Below are positions 9,647 through 19,573 of a DNA stretch of 64,000 bases, piece after piece. The notes below the pieces were generated by a model that was given only the letters and a program-made list of their open reading frames with translations, was not told the DNA's origin and made no database searches. The stretch spans positions 186,001 to 250,000 of the forward strand of contig CAKRES010000001.1 of NCBI GenBank assembly GCA_934317845.1, in the 5' to 3' direction. The stretch is from an uncultured Lachnospiraceae bacterium. GTDB taxonomy: Bacteria; Bacillota; Clostridia; Lachnospirales; Lachnospiraceae. Numbering within the stretch: position 1 is the first letter of the stretch; the number at the start of each line of letters is the position of its first letter. A program made the position numbers and the translations under genes.

Positions 9647-10696
9647 TTATAATAATAACATCGCATCTCCAAAGGAGAAGAACCGATATTTTTCTTTTAC
9701 CGCCGTTTCGTAGGCGCGTAATATACTTTCCCGGTCTGCAAATGCAGATACCAGCATAAGTAATGTTGATTCCGGCAAATGGAAATTGGTGATCAGCGCA
9801 TCTACGCATTTAAACCGGTATCCCGGATAAATAAAGATATCTGTCCAGCCGCTTGTTTCCCTGACAAATCCCTGTTCATCTGCAACAGACTCCAGCGTTC
9901 TGGTGCTCGTTGTTCCAACCGAAATGATCCGTCCTCCTTGTCGTTTCGTTTCATTGATGATGTCTGCATCCTCTGCTGCGATCTGATAAAACTCCGAATG
10001 CATATGATGATCCAGGATATTGTCCTCCTTCACCGGACGAAACGTACCCAGTCCGACGTGAAGTGTCACATTGGCAATTTTGATCCCCTTGTTCTGGATC
10101 CGTTCCAGCAGCTCTTTCGTAAAATGAAGCCCTGCTGTCGGTGCAGCCGCCGAACCTTCATATTTAGCATAAACAGTCTGATAACGATTTTTATCCTCCA
10201 GCTTATGGGTGATGTATGGCGGCAGCGGCATTTGTCCGAGCTCATCCAGAATCTCCTCAAAAATGCCATCATATTCAAACGAGATCAGACGATTTCCTTC
10301 TTCTACAATGTCCGTTACCGTACCTTTTAATCGTCCGTCACCAAAGGAAATGACAGCACCCGGTCTCGCCTTTTTTCCTGGTTTTACCAGTGTTTCCCAG
10401 ACACGATCTGTTTTTCTTTGCAACAGCAATACTTCGATCGCCGCCCCTGTTTCTTCCTTGACACCGAGCAGACGTGCCGGAATTACCTTTGTATTATTAA
10501 TGACCAGACAGTCTCCCGGATTCAAATAATCGATCACATCATGAAATACTTTGTGTGTCACCTCTTTGGTCTTCCGGTCAAATACCATCAACCGGGAAGA
10601 ATCTCTTTGTTTTAACGGATCCTGTGCGATCAGCTCCTGTGGCAGATCGTAATAATAATCGGTAAGTTTCATACCAAGTTCCTGATTTGTACTCAT
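9647..10696 (-). CDS. queA: S-adenosylmethionine:tRNA ribosyltransferase-isomerase
   Basis: Penultimate enzyme of queuosine synthesis; transfers the ribosyl moiety of SAM to 7-aminomethyl-7-deazaguanine in tRNA. Family signatures include [10 protein letters not shown] near the N-terminus, the LHVGLGTF segment and the [18 protein letters not shown]-terminal block. The ATG at 10696 has a GAGAGG site. A second ATG at 10672 ([11 protein letters not shown]) is also plausible and fits the family N-terminus slightly better, shortening the protein by eight residues. It starts 13 bases after the SpoIID-like gene. No tgt or queuosine riboswitch is seen nearby. Confidence 0.96.
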   Translation of the reverse strand: MSTNQELGMKLTDYYYDLPQELIAQDPLKQRDSSRLMVFDRKTKEVTHKVFHDVIDYLNPGDCLVINNTKVIPARLLGVKEETGAAIEVLLLQRKTDRVWETLVKPGKKARPGAVISFGDGRLKGTVTDIVEEGNRLISFEYDGIFEEILDELGQMPLPPYITHKLEDKNRYQTVYAKYEGSAAAPTAGLHFTKELLERIQNKGIKIANVTLHVGLGTFRPVKEDNILDHHMHSEFYQIAAEDADIINETKRQGGRIISVGTTSTRTLESVADEQGFVRETSGWTDIFIYPGYRFKCVDALITNFHLPESTLLMLVSAFADRESILRAYETAVKEKYRFFSFGDAMLLL

Positions 10697-10709
10697 TTTA
10701 TTGCCTCTC

Positions 10710-12332
10710 TTATTTCATGGACACTGACGGTCCGTAATAATATCGAATAATATCCTCTGCACTTTGTCCGGCAAAGGCACGCGCTTTCGCACCCGCCTGG
10801 CTCATCCCGGCTCCGTGGCCATTTCCCAATCCAACGAAAGTATACACTCCATCTTTTACAGAAGCTTTGGAAACCGTAGCTGAAGTATTATCCTTTCCAG
10901 CCACAACCACCGTACCGGACTCCGCCAGCGTTGTCACACGTTTGTTTGCAGATAATACCACTGCACCGGTTAGGTCTTCTACTTCTCTCGTCTCTTCTGT
11001 TCCTTTCAGGAAAAGAGAGGAAATGTCTTCTTTTTTCGTGATCAGACGACATTTTGTACTGTTTAATCCCAAGCGCACCCGGATATTGTCATGCTTTAAC
11101 GTAATACTCTTCTGCTCTGTATCTGTAAAAGTCACTGCATCCAGACGCCCGCTTGCCGTCTGTGCATCCACCTTTGCTGACACGATCGCTTTTAAACCAA
11201 CCAGTTGTCCTAACTGTTCCGGTGTATAATCCTTGCGCCATGCCTTTCCTGCATAGGAAAGCTCCATCACATCTGCCACCGGAAGCAGATAATTTCGTTT
11301 GGTTCCCCAGATATTTACTGCATCCTCCGTTCTTCCGCCACTGGACGGAAAAAAGGCGGCATCGATCTGGCTGCCCTTATCGTAAATGCAGATTCCTCTC
11401 GTAGAGGTCACTGCAAGCACAGCATCTTTTCGCTCCTTTGTATAGCCCCCATACTGCTGGGAAGAAGTTGTAGAAACATGATCCGTATCATTGAGAGTAT
11501 AGGGAGTAACTGTATTTGTATCACCGGAATTATCACAGTGATTCTGCGCAAACGTTCTGGAAACAATTGCCTGAGCTTTTAATGCCTCCATCGGATAAGA
11601 GCTATCCATCTCACTTCCCACCACGCTGCGAAGATAATTCTCCACATTTGTAATATTCACAACGGTCAGCTTACCGGCTCCATAGGTCCCGATCTCCATC
11701 CGTCCCCGGTATTCATATCCATTTACCGTAAGTGTTTTGGAACCTTTTTTATTCAACACATTTGCAGAAATCTGTACATATTGTCCGGTTTCATCCCCAT
11801 CATATAGCAGGGCAAAAGAACCACCGCTAACTTTAATGCGGTGACCATTATAGGCACTCACTGAAAAGGTAGTTTTGGACTTGGCTTCCGCCTTTTCCTG
11901 TAATGACATAACCTTTTGAACATCTTTTTTACCACCAACATAAATGCTCCATTTATTTTTTCCGATCATGGCAACATAGGTGGAGTTTTTTAACGACTTC
12001 ACCTTGCACAGCTTCTGATATACCTTAATCACAGAAGCATAATCCGGATACACCGTATCGGACACCAGATAGTAACCTGTTGCCGGAGAAAAAGTAAAAC
12101 CGGAACGATTAGTAAAATGGATGTATTCTGAAAAACGGTTATTCACACAGTATCCTAATGCGATCTTTTTGGTGAACACCTTTACACTGCTCTGCTGTTT
12201 CAATTGCTTGGTCAATCCCACCCGGATGATATACAGGCTATCCGCATGCACCTTTGGGCACGCCACCACAGATAAAAGGATCCCGATCAGAAAAAGAACC
12301 GCAAAACATTTCCTTCTTCTAGTTCGAATCAT
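10710..12332 (-). CDS. SpoIID/LytB-domain secreted protein
   Basis: SpoIID-domain proteins are lytic transglycosylases acting on denuded glycan strands, or amidase enhancers. The ATG at 12332 is chosen because AAAGGAG stands directly upstream. The N-terminus has positive residues then a hydrophobic signal segment (about 8-25). The SpoIID core carries the expected glutamate in [19 protein letters not shown] and the closing [15 protein letters not shown] motif. At about 540 residues it is larger than SpoIID of B. subtilis (about 340), with an extra N-terminal region resembling an SPOR-like or wall-binding segment. The gene is not within a sporulation operon, so a vegetative wall role is equally possible. 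Confidence 0.85.
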   Translation of the reverse strand: MIRTRRRKCFAVLFLIGILLSVVACPKVHADSLYIIRVGLTKQLKQQSSVKVFTKKIALGYCVNNRFSEYIHFTNRSGFTFSPATGYYLVSDTVYPDYASVIKVYQKLCKVKSLKNSTYVAMIGKNKWSIYVGGKKDVQKVMSLQEKAEAKSKTTFSVSAYNGHRIKVSGGSFALLYDGDETGQYVQISANVLNKKGSKTLTVNGYEYRGRMEIGTYGAGKLTVVNITNVENYLRSVVGSEMDSSYPMEALKAQAIVSRTFAQNHCDNSGDTNTVTPYTLNDTDHVSTTSSQQYGGYTKERKDAVLAVTSTRGICIYDKGSQIDAAFFPSSGGRTEDAVNIWGTKRNYLLPVADVMELSYAGKAWRKDYTPEQLGQLVGLKAIVSAKVDAQTASGRLDAVTFTDTEQKSITLKHDNIRVRLGLNSTKCRLITKKEDISSLFLKGTEETREVEDLTGAVVLSANKRVTTLAESGTVVVAGKDNTSATVSKASVKDGVYTFVGLGNGHGAGMSQAGAKARAFAGQSAEDIIRYYYGPSVSMK

Positions 12333-12414
12333 AGCACTCTCCTTTACTGTTGCTGTCAACGCTCTTTTCTTATTCTACCAAAAAGCGGACGCTACGAAAA
12401 GACTCTTTTCACAT

Positions 12415-12443
12415 GAAAAAACTCACAGATACAATCTGTGAGT
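12415..12443 (-). terminator. Terminator of tRNA-Glu
   Basis: A 9-base-pair stem (ACTCACAGA 12421-12429 with TCTGTGAGT 12435-12443) is followed on the minus strand by a T run (complement of 12416-12420), immediately after the tRNA gene. Confidence 0.85.
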
Positions 12444-12449
12444 AAGAAG

Positions 12450-12521
12450 CAGTTCGTAGGGGAATCGAACCCCTGTTTTCGCCGTGAGAGGGCGACGTCT
12501 TAGCCGCTTGACCAACGAACC
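12450..12521 (-). tRNA. tRNA-Glu (anticodon CTC)
   Basis: Read on the minus strand the 72 bases fold as a cloverleaf. The acceptor GGTTCGT pairs with ACGAACT (first pair a G-U), the D-arm contains GGTCAAGCGGCTAAGAC, the anticodon stem is TCGCC/GGCGA around CTCTCAC, and the T-arm is AGGGG-TTCGATT-CCCCT. The anticodon CTC decodes GAG, and the discriminator is G as in other tRNA-Glu. The 3' CCA is not encoded. It is flanked by its own promoter and terminator. Confidence 0.93.
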
Positions 12522-12549
12522 ATACTTGTCATCTGCCGACGACTTTGAT

Positions 12550-12578
12550 AGTATAGCAAAGCCACCGACAAAATGCAA
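12550..12578 (-). promoter_or_regulatory. Promoter of tRNA-Glu
   Basis: On the minus strand, TTGCAT (12573-12578), a 17-base spacer and TATACT (12550-12555), about 29 bases upstream of the mature tRNA 5' end. It resembles the rpsB promoter of this window (TTGCAA-17-TATACT). Confidence 0.8.
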
Positions 12579-12595
12579 GCACTTTTTTATTTTTT

Positions 12596-15500
12596 TTAGA
12601 GGAATGAAAATGTAAGCTGGTTTGTTTCGGTCAGATCATCTAATATTCCCGCCTCTGTCAGCTTATCGATCGCACTCTGTCCAATGTGTGCCCGCTTCCT
12701 TAAATCCTCTTTGGAAAGATATGGGCGATTATCTTCTCCCTTTGCATCCACAATACTCTGCGCCGCATTATCTCCCATACCATCGATCGTATTTAATGAC
12801 GGCATGATCTTTCCATCAATGATCTGAAATTCTGTAGCTTTTACCCGGAACAGATCGATCGGCATAAATTCATAGCCTCTGGCGTACATTTCCTGCACCA
12901 GACGCATATCACGGATCGTATCTTCATCCTTTGCTGTTCGAAGATTCTTATCCCGGCTGCGGATCTCTTCCAGATAATATTCTAACTTCTCTCTTCCACG
13001 GCACATTGTCATATAATTCATTGCCTTGGCACGGATACTGAAAAAGGTGGCATAATATTCCAGTGGATAATTTACCTTATACCATGCGATCCGCCACGCC
13101 ATCATAACGTAAGCAGCAGCATGCGCTTTCGGGAACATGTACTGGATCTTCCGGCAGGAGTCCACATACCAGTCTGGAATATTGTGTTCTTTCATGATCG
13201 GAAGCCACTCATCCTTCAAGCCTTTTCCCTTACGTACACTCTCCATGATCGTAAAGGCAAGACCACTTTCAATTCCCATATGGATCAGATACACCATAAT
13301 ATCATCTCGACAACAGATCGCACCGGACAGCTCTACGATACCATCCTTGATCAGATCCTGTGCATTTCCAAGCCACACACCGGTTCCGTGTGACAGACCG
13401 GAAATACGAACCAGATCGGAAAAACTCTTTGGATTGGCATCGATTACCATCTGCATCGCAAAGTCTGTACCAAACTCCGGTACGCCAAGGCAGCCAAGTT
13501 TTGTTCCACCAATATCCTCCGGTGTGATTCCCAAAGCATCCGTATTATGGAACAGGGAAATGACATCTTTGTCATCCAGAGGAACATTTTTGGCATCGGT
13601 TCCGGTAAGATCTTCCAGGTGACGGATCATACTCGGATCATCATGTCCCAATATATCAAGCTTCAACAGGTTGTGGTCGATGGAATGGTACTCAAAATGC
13701 GTGGTCGTAATATCTGTGGTCATATCATTGGCAGGACGCTGGATCGGAGTAAACATATCGATCTCCATGCCATGCGGCACAACAATGATACCACCCGGAT
13801 GCTGTCCGGTCGTACGTTTCACTCCGGTACAGCCTTTCGCAAGTCTTGTGATCTCACAGCGGCGCTCCGTTACATAAACAGTCGCATCCTTTGCTTCCTT
13901 TTTTGCCTGCCGCTCATCCTTTCCATCCATGATCGCCTTTTTGTAAATCTTCTCGCGCTCATCGTCTTCAAAATACTTGTATACATAACCTTCCGCTGTT
14001 TTATCTGCGACTGCGCCGATCGTTCCGGCACGAAATGCATGTCCTTCACCGAACAGCACCTCTGTATACTTATGCGCACAGCCCTGATACTCACCTGAGA
14101 AATTCAGATCGATATCAGGCTCTTTATCTCCATTAAATCCCAGAAATGTTTCAAACGGAATATCATGCCCTTCCTTGATCAGCTTATGCCCGCACTTCGG
14201 GCAATCACGATCCGGCATATCACATCCGGAATTGCCGGAAAAGGCTTTTACCTCCGGTGAGTCGAAATCTACAAAGTGACACTCCGGACAGATATAATGC
14301 GCGGAAAGCGGATTTACCTCTGTGATACCGGACATCGTTGCCACAAAGGAAGAACCAACGGAACCACGGCTTCCTACCAGATATCCATGATCATTGGAAT
14401 CCCATACCAGCTTCTGCGCAATGATATACATTACCGCAAATCCATTGCTGATAATGGAATGAAGTTCCCGCTTCAAACGCTCCTCTACCACCTCTGGAAG
14501 ATCCGGTCCATAAATCTCATGTGCCTTATCATAACAGATGTTGGTCAATGTCTCGTCCGAATTTTCAATCTCCGGTGGACATTTATCCGGATAGACCGGA
14601 GAGATCTTTTCAATCATATCTGCGATCATATTGGTATTAGTAACAACAACTTCTTTGGCTTTTTCTGCGCCCAGATACATAAATTCCTTTAACATTTCCT
14701 CCGTCGTTCTAAAATAAAGTGGCGGCTGTTCATTGGCGTCGGCAAATCCCTTTGACTTCATGATGATGCTCCGGTAAACAGAATCCTCCGGATTTAGAAA
14801 ATGAACATCACACGTAGCTACAACAGGCTTATGATACTCCTCACCCAGCCGTACGATCGTACGGTTGATCTCCATGATATCCTCAATACTATTGACCGGA
14901 TATTTCGAATTATTGATCATAAACTTATCATTTCCAAGCGGCTGGATTTCCAGGTAATCATAAAAATCCACAATTTTTTTGATCTTTTCATGTCCTCTGC
15001 CATGTAAAATCGCGCGGAACAGTTCTCCTGCTTCACAGGCAGAACCGATGATCAGTCCTTCCCGGTAACGGTTGATCAGACTCTTTGGAATACGCGGCCG
15101 TTTGTTAAAATACTTAATATGGGAGGCCGAGATCAGATGATAAAGGTTCACGCGCCCGATCTCATTTTTCGCCAGAATAATACCATGATAATAAGGTGCT
15201 TTCTTGATCTTATCATCTGAAAATTCAGAGCAGGCATTTAACTGATCTACGTTGTAGATCTCTTTCTTTTCAAGCATCTCAATGAAACGGACAAATATCT
15301 TGGCAGTTGCCCCGGCATCGTCCACCGCTCTATGATGATTTGCAAGCTTGATTTTCAAATGCTTACAAACCGTATCAAGTTTGAAACGTCCCAGCTCCGG
15401 CAGCAGGACATGAGCAAGTTCCACTGTATCGATCACGGAAAAATCAGTAGGAATGCCAAGTCGCTCACAATTTGCTTCAATAAAGCTGATATCAAATTCC

Positions 15501-17152
15501 GCATTATGTGCTACCATAACCGAGTCCTTGCAAAACTCCATAAATTGCGGAAGGATCTCTTCAATTGTTTTCGCATCTTTGACCATATCATCATTGATAT
15601 GGGTCAGATTTTCAATCTCAAACGGGATTGGTCGTTTTGGATTCACAAATTCACTGAAATGGTCTACTTCTTTTCCATCAACCACACGCACCGCACCGAT
15701 CTCAATGATACGGTCATTCTGGGATGAAAATCCAGTGGTCTCCAGATCAAATACCACGTAGCTGTCACGTAACGACTGTCCTTTGCTATTCAATACAATA
15801 TCATGCAGATCATCTATAAAATATCCCTCTACCCCGTAAATGATCTTTAGATCATCATCCTTATTAAGCTCTCTTGCCGCAACCGGGAATGCCTGAACCA
15901 CACCATGGTCAGTGATCGCCATCGCTTTCATGCCCCAGTCTTTCGCCGTCTTTACTACCTTTTTGATATCAACGACGCTGTCCATCTCGCTCATGACTGT
16001 ATGTAAATGAAGCTCTACACGTTTCTCCAGAGCATGGTCCATTCTCTTTTCTCTGAAATCCACCGTCTTTTTGATCCCGACCACCGAACTCATCTGCAGC
16101 TCCTTGTCGTAAGTATCGAACTGAATAACACCTTTTACAAGGTAGAAATTGCCCTCAGAAAGCTCGGATAACAGATCAGTCATGCTGTCATTTTTAATAA
16201 AGAGCTTAACTTTGATCGTATTGGTAAAGTCTGTAATAAAAAAGGTGAAAATTGTTTTTTCTCCCCGGATCTCGCGGAATTCAAAATCACTGACCATACC
16301 ACGGATAACAGTATCTCCCATCTCGGAGGTGATCGACTTGATCGCAGTCAGTTCTCCATCCACATTGCGGCCATAAATCACATCCGGATCGTCTTTTGGA
16401 CGACGATAACTGCCATAAGTGTTCTTTCTTGCTGTATCTTTCTCCGGAGCATTTGCTGCCTCCTGCTTTGGTGCAGCATCCCCCTTTTTTCCGGAGTTTT
16501 CCTTTTTTACAGGAGAAATCCCGGAGTCTTTCAAAGCCTCCTCTTTGGCACGGGACTCTGACTGTTTCTTTTCAATCTCTTGAAGTTCCAGCATCAGGCT
16601 ATGCTCCCGCTCCTTCTCATACTGTGTTTTTTGAAGTGCAACGGTTTCAAATTCCACCATGACATCAAGATCAAAGGAACGTTTCATGGTCTCCGTCAGA
16701 CGACGTTTGATGTCTTTCGTTGCATTTTGTGCCAACGCACTGTTTTTATCGATGCGGAAACGAACCGTATCTCCAACAACCTCATATCCCGCCTGTCGTA
16801 CCACCGTATAGAGAATAGGTGCTTCCTTATTCCAGCGTGCTAAAATTCCAGGCTCCATATATTCCTTTAAGATCGTATCAAAATCATAAGTACTTGAAAG
16901 CTCAAATCTTGGTACAATCTCCACCGGACAATTATACGCTTTCTCCAGATATTTATGTAATTGTACTTCCATTGCATGAAGAATATCGAAATAAAGAAGA
17001 TGAGAACTCATAATGATCACATATAAGCGTTTCTCATCTTTTTTATACACAATATGCTGTACTGTTACATTTTCAAAATAAGCAGCCAATTTGTCCGATA
17101 CCTTAAGCTCAGGAAAGACTTTAAAAAAAGTTTTTGCCTGCTCTACTGCCAA
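12596..17152 (-). CDS. polC: DNA polymerase III alpha subunit, PolC type
   Basis: Main replicative polymerase of low-GC Gram-positives. The 1518 residues show an N-terminal domain, an OB-fold at about 275-365, a split PHP domain starting at ELHLHT (about 380), an embedded DEDD proofreading exonuclease (FDLETTG at 468-474, VAHNAEFD at 548-555), a cysteine-rich zinc element (C955, C958, C984, C987) and the polymerase catalytic DIDLNFS at 1013-1019. Residues about 180-245 are a charged, low-complexity linker. The length is within the family range (about 1430-1530). The start overlaps the end of ispG by ten bases. It ends the pyrH-to-polC series. Confidence 0.97.
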   Translation of the reverse strand: MAVEQAKTFFKVFPELKVSDKLAAYFENVTVQHIVYKKDEKRLYVIIMSSHLLYFDILHAMEVQLHKYLEKAYNCPVEIVPRFELSSTYDFDTILKEYMEPGILARWNKEAPILYTVVRQAGYEVVGDTVRFRIDKNSALAQNATKDIKRRLTETMKRSFDLDVMVEFETVALQKTQYEKEREHSLMLELQEIEKKQSESRAKEEALKDSGISPVKKENSGKKGDAAPKQEAANAPEKDTARKNTYGSYRRPKDDPDVIYGRNVDGELTAIKSITSEMGDTVIRGMVSDFEFREIRGEKTIFTFFITDFTNTIKVKLFIKNDSMTDLLSELSEGNFYLVKGVIQFDTYDKELQMSSVVGIKKTVDFREKRMDHALEKRVELHLHTVMSEMDSVVDIKKVVKTAKDWGMKAMAITDHGVVQAFPVAARELNKDDDLKIIYGVEGYFIDDLHDIVLNSKGQSLRDSYVVFDLETTGFSSQNDRIIEIGAVRVVDGKEVDHFSEFVNPKRPIPFEIENLTHINDDMVKDAKTIEEILPQFMEFCKDSVMVAHNAEFDISFIEANCERLGIPTDFSVIDTVELAHVLLPELGRFKLDTVCKHLKIKLANHHRAVDDAGATAKIFVRFIEMLEKKEIYNVDQLNACSEFSDDKIKKAPYYHGIILAKNEIGRVNLYHLISASHIKYFNKRPRIPKSLINRYREGLIIGSACEAGELFRAILHGRGHEKIKKIVDFYDYLEIQPLGNDKFMINNSKYPVNSIEDIMEINRTIVRLGEEYHKPVVATCDVHFLNPEDSVYRSIIMKSKGFADANEQPPLYFRTTEEMLKEFMYLGAEKAKEVVVTNTNMIADMIEKISPVYPDKCPPEIENSDETLTNICYDKAHEIYGPDLPEVVEERLKRELHSIISNGFAVMYIIAQKLVWDSNDHGYLVGSRGSVGSSFVATMSGITEVNPLSAHYICPECHFVDFDSPEVKAFSGNSGCDMPDRDCPKCGHKLIKEGHDIPFETFLGFNGDKEPDIDLNFSGEYQGCAHKYTEVLFGEGHAFRAGTIGAVADKTAEGYVYKYFEDDEREKIYKKAIMDGKDERQAKKEAKDATVYVTERRCEITRLAKGCTGVKRTTGQHPGGIIVVPHGMEIDMFTPIQRPANDMTTDITTTHFEYHSIDHNLLKLDILGHDDPSMIRHLEDLTGTDAKNVPLDDKDVISLFHNTDALGITPEDIGGTKLGCLGVPEFGTDFAMQMVIDANPKSFSDLVRISGLSHGTGVWLGNAQDLIKDGIVELSGAICCRDDIMVYLIHMGIESGLAFTIMESVRKGKGLKDEWLPIMKEHNIPDWYVDSCRKIQYMFPKAHAAAYVMMAWRIAWYKVNYPLEYYATFFSIRAKAMNYMTMCRGREKLEYYLEEIRSRDKNLRTAKDEDTIRDMRLVQEMYARGYEFMPIDLFRVKATEFQIIDGKIMPSLNTIDGMGDNAAQSIVDAKGEDNRPYLSKEDLRKRAHIGQSAIDKLTEAGILDDLTETNQLTFSFL

Positions 17153-18198
17153 TGCTCTAATTCCTCCTTCAATACACCAAGAAGTTTTCCTTCCGGAACC
17201 TTCTTTACGATCTCCCCGTGTTTGATCAAGAGACCTTCTCCATTGCCCCCGGCAATTCCAAGATCCGCTTCTCTCGCTTCTCCGGGACCATTTACAACAC
17301 AGCCCATAACTGCTACTTTGATGTTCAAATGCTCATAAGAAGCCACCAGCTCTTCCACCTGGTTAGCAAGACCGATCAGATCGATCGAAGTGCGTCCGCA
17401 GGTTGGACAAGATACCACTTCAATCCCGCCTTTGCGAAGTCCCAGTGTTTTTAAGATCATTTTTGCAGAAAGAACTTCCTGCACCGGATCTCCTGTCAAA
17501 GATACCCGGATTGTATCCCCGATTCCCTGATATAAAATGATACCAAGTCCAACACTCGATTTAATATTACCACGCAGGATCGTACCTGCTTCTGTAATTC
17601 CAACATGCAGAGGATATGGTGTCTTTCCGGCAATCAGCTCATGCGCCTTTACACACATCAGCACATCGGAGGATTTGATACTGATCACGATCTGGTCATA
17701 GTCGCAGGCTTCGATCATGCGAACCTTATCCAGCGCACTCTCCACAATTCCTTCTGCTGTCACGCCGCCATACTTTGCGACAAGCTCCTTTTCCAAAGAA
17801 CCACTGTTGACACCAACACGGATCGGCACATGGTATTCCTTCGCTTTTGCGACCACCTCGCGCAGTCGTTCCTCTCCGCCAATATTCCCCGGATTGATAC
17901 GGATCTTGTCTGCGCCGTACTCAATTGCTTTGAGTGCCAGACGATAATCAAAATGAATATCCGCTACCAAAGGAATATGAATCTGCTTTTTAATCTCCGG
18001 CAGTGCCTTGGCGGCAGCCTCCGTATTCACGGTACAGCGGATGATCTCACAACCCGCATCTTCCAGACTTTTGATCTGTGCAACAGTAGCAGCTACATCT
18101 TCTGTTTTAGTATTTGTCATTGACTGGATCAGAATCGGATTGCCTCCTCCGATCACACGATCCCCAATACGAATCTCTTTTGTATCATCACGGTACAT
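17143..18198 (-). CDS. ispG: 4-hydroxy-3-methylbut-2-en-1-yl diphosphate synthase
   Basis: Iron-sulfur enzyme of the MEP isoprenoid pathway converting MEcPP to HMBPP. The ATG at 18198 is chosen because GGGAGG lies upstream of it; extending to the upstream TTG would run through that site. Cluster-binding cysteines are in CPTCGRTS and GCVVNGPGEAREAD. At 351 residues it is the short bacterial form without the plant-type insert. It follows rseP by 22 bases and overlaps polC. With dxr in the same series it shows that isoprenoids are made by the MEP route. Confidence 0.96.
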   Translation of the reverse strand: MYRDDTKEIRIGDRVIGGGNPILIQSMTNTKTEDVAATVAQIKSLEDAGCEIIRCTVNTEAAAKALPEIKKQIHIPLVADIHFDYRLALKAIEYGADKIRINPGNIGGEERLREVVAKAKEYHVPIRVGVNSGSLEKELVAKYGGVTAEGIVESALDKVRMIEACDYDQIVISIKSSDVLMCVKAHELIAGKTPYPLHVGITEAGTILRGNIKSSVGLGIILYQGIGDTIRVSLTGDPVQEVLSAKMILKTLGLRKGGIEVVSCPTCGRTSIDLIGLANQVEELVASYEHLNIKVAVMGCVVNGPGEAREADLGIAGGNGEGLLIKHGEIVKKVPEGKLLGVLKEELEHWQ

Positions 18199-18220
18199 AT
18201 CGTTTCCTCCCAACTATCAG

Positions 18221-19549
18221 TTATTTGATAAAAATATTGCGTATATCATTAAACATGACGACTACCATCAATACCATAAGCAGTACAAAACCAATAAAAT
18301 GCACAAAGCCTTCCTTGTCTGCAGAAATCTTCTTTCCACGCACCATTTCCACGATCATGAAAAGCAAGCGTCCACCGTCCAGCGCAGGAATCGGCAGAAG
18401 GTTCATCACACCTAAATTGGCACTCAGCATGATACAGAAGCTTGCCAGACTTTCAAATATTGCCAGCAGACCATACTGCGCACTCTCTGAATAGACATCT
18501 CCGACCATATTCACGATTCCGACCGGTCCCGCTACGGAATCTGCGGATACCTTTCCGGTAACCAGATGCTTTAAGCTCATCATTACGGTTTTGATCTGAT
18601 AACGCACCTCTAACAGAGAATATTTGAGGTTGCCCAGTACCGATACCTTTTCATTTCCCAGGTAAGGATTTTCACTATCATCCACTGCCCCATAATTACA
18701 GTTATACGTAAAACCAGTTGTATAAGATTCACTCTTTTGCGGCGAAACTGTCACCGCCTTTTCTTTTCCGTTCCGTTCATAGGTGACCTGTACTTTTTCA
18801 GCCGATAACGGATGACTCGTTACATATTCAGCAAAGGCACTTCCGGAAGTGATCTCCTGGTCATTGATCTTTACGATCACATCTCCATTTTTTAAACCAG
18901 CTTCTTCCAGTGCTCCACCCTCTGACACGGAAATGCTTGCCGGCTTGCTGTCATCACTGTATCCCATGCCAAGCAGATATTTCGATACTTTCTTTGGTGT
19001 AAGTGTTGTCTCATGTACTTTTCCATCCCGCTTATACTGAATGGAAACCGGAGCATCTCCTACCGGTTTAAAATAGTCCGCAATGTAGATCTCTCTGCCG
19101 ACTCCGATATGATAACCATTGTACTCGGAAATGTAATCTCCCGGCAAAAGTCCTGCCTCAGCTGCGGGGGAATCCTTTTCTACCTGCATGACAACCGGAC
19201 GATCCGCTCCGACTAAAGTGATCAGCACGATCGCAAGCACAAACGCAAGAATAAAATTAAAAAATGGTCCGGCAAATACTACAGAAAAACGTGCCCAGAC
19301 AGATTTATTATCAAATGCTCGTTCGTCGTCACTTGCCTCATCTTCTCCAAGCATCATACAGGAACCACCGAGTGGCAGCAGCTTGATCGCATAGACCGTT
19401 TCTCCCCGCTCAAAAGAAAACAGCTTCGGTCCCATACCGATCGCAAATTCTGTCACCTTCACCCCATTTGCCTTGGCTAAAAGGAAATGCCCCAGCTCAT
19501 GGATAAACACGATAATTCCAAATAATAATAAAGCAATAATAATCTTCAA
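18221..19549 (-). CDS. rseP: RIP-type zinc metalloprotease RseP/RasP
   Basis: Intramembrane site-2 protease that cleaves anti-sigma factors and signal-peptide remnants. The active-site HELGH is at 17-21 in the first membrane helix, and the second metal-ligand motif is in NLLPIPALDGGRL near the C-terminus. Two PDZ-like modules are visible (AEAGLLPGDYI and EEAGLKNGDVIVKIND), so at 442 residues it is nearer the two-PDZ E. coli form than the shorter single-PDZ proteins. Four hydrophobic segments are expected. It lies between dxr and ispG, the conserved order. Confidence 0.95.
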   Translation of the reverse strand: MKIIIALLLFGIIVFIHELGHFLLAKANGVKVTEFAIGMGPKLFSFERGETVYAIKLLPLGGSCMMLGEDEASDDERAFDNKSVWARFSVVFAGPFFNFILAFVLAIVLITLVGADRPVVMQVEKDSPAAEAGLLPGDYISEYNGYHIGVGREIYIADYFKPVGDAPVSIQYKRDGKVHETTLTPKKVSKYLLGMGYSDDSKPASISVSEGGALEEAGLKNGDVIVKINDQEITSGSAFAEYVTSHPLSAEKVQVTYERNGKEKAVTVSPQKSESYTTGFTYNCNYGAVDDSENPYLGNEKVSVLGNLKYSLLEVRYQIKTVMMSLKHLVTGKVSADSVAGPVGIVNMVGDVYSESAQYGLLAIFESLASFCIMLSANLGVMNLLPIPALDGGRLLFMIVEMVRGKKISADKEGFVHFIGFVLLMVLMVVVMFNDIRNIFIK

Positions 19550-19573
19550 GTTTTACCTTCTTCCTAATTTTGA

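Noticed and set aside
10710..12332. Evidence for a sporulation operon from the SpoIID domain
   Set aside because: Neighbours are queA and a tRNA; SpoIID/LytB domains also occur in vegetative amidase enhancers, so sporulation cannot be claimed from it.
13547..14098. Long plus-strand open frames opposite polC
   Set aside because: They lie wholly antisense to a certain gene, lack ribosome sites and encode no recognisable protein.
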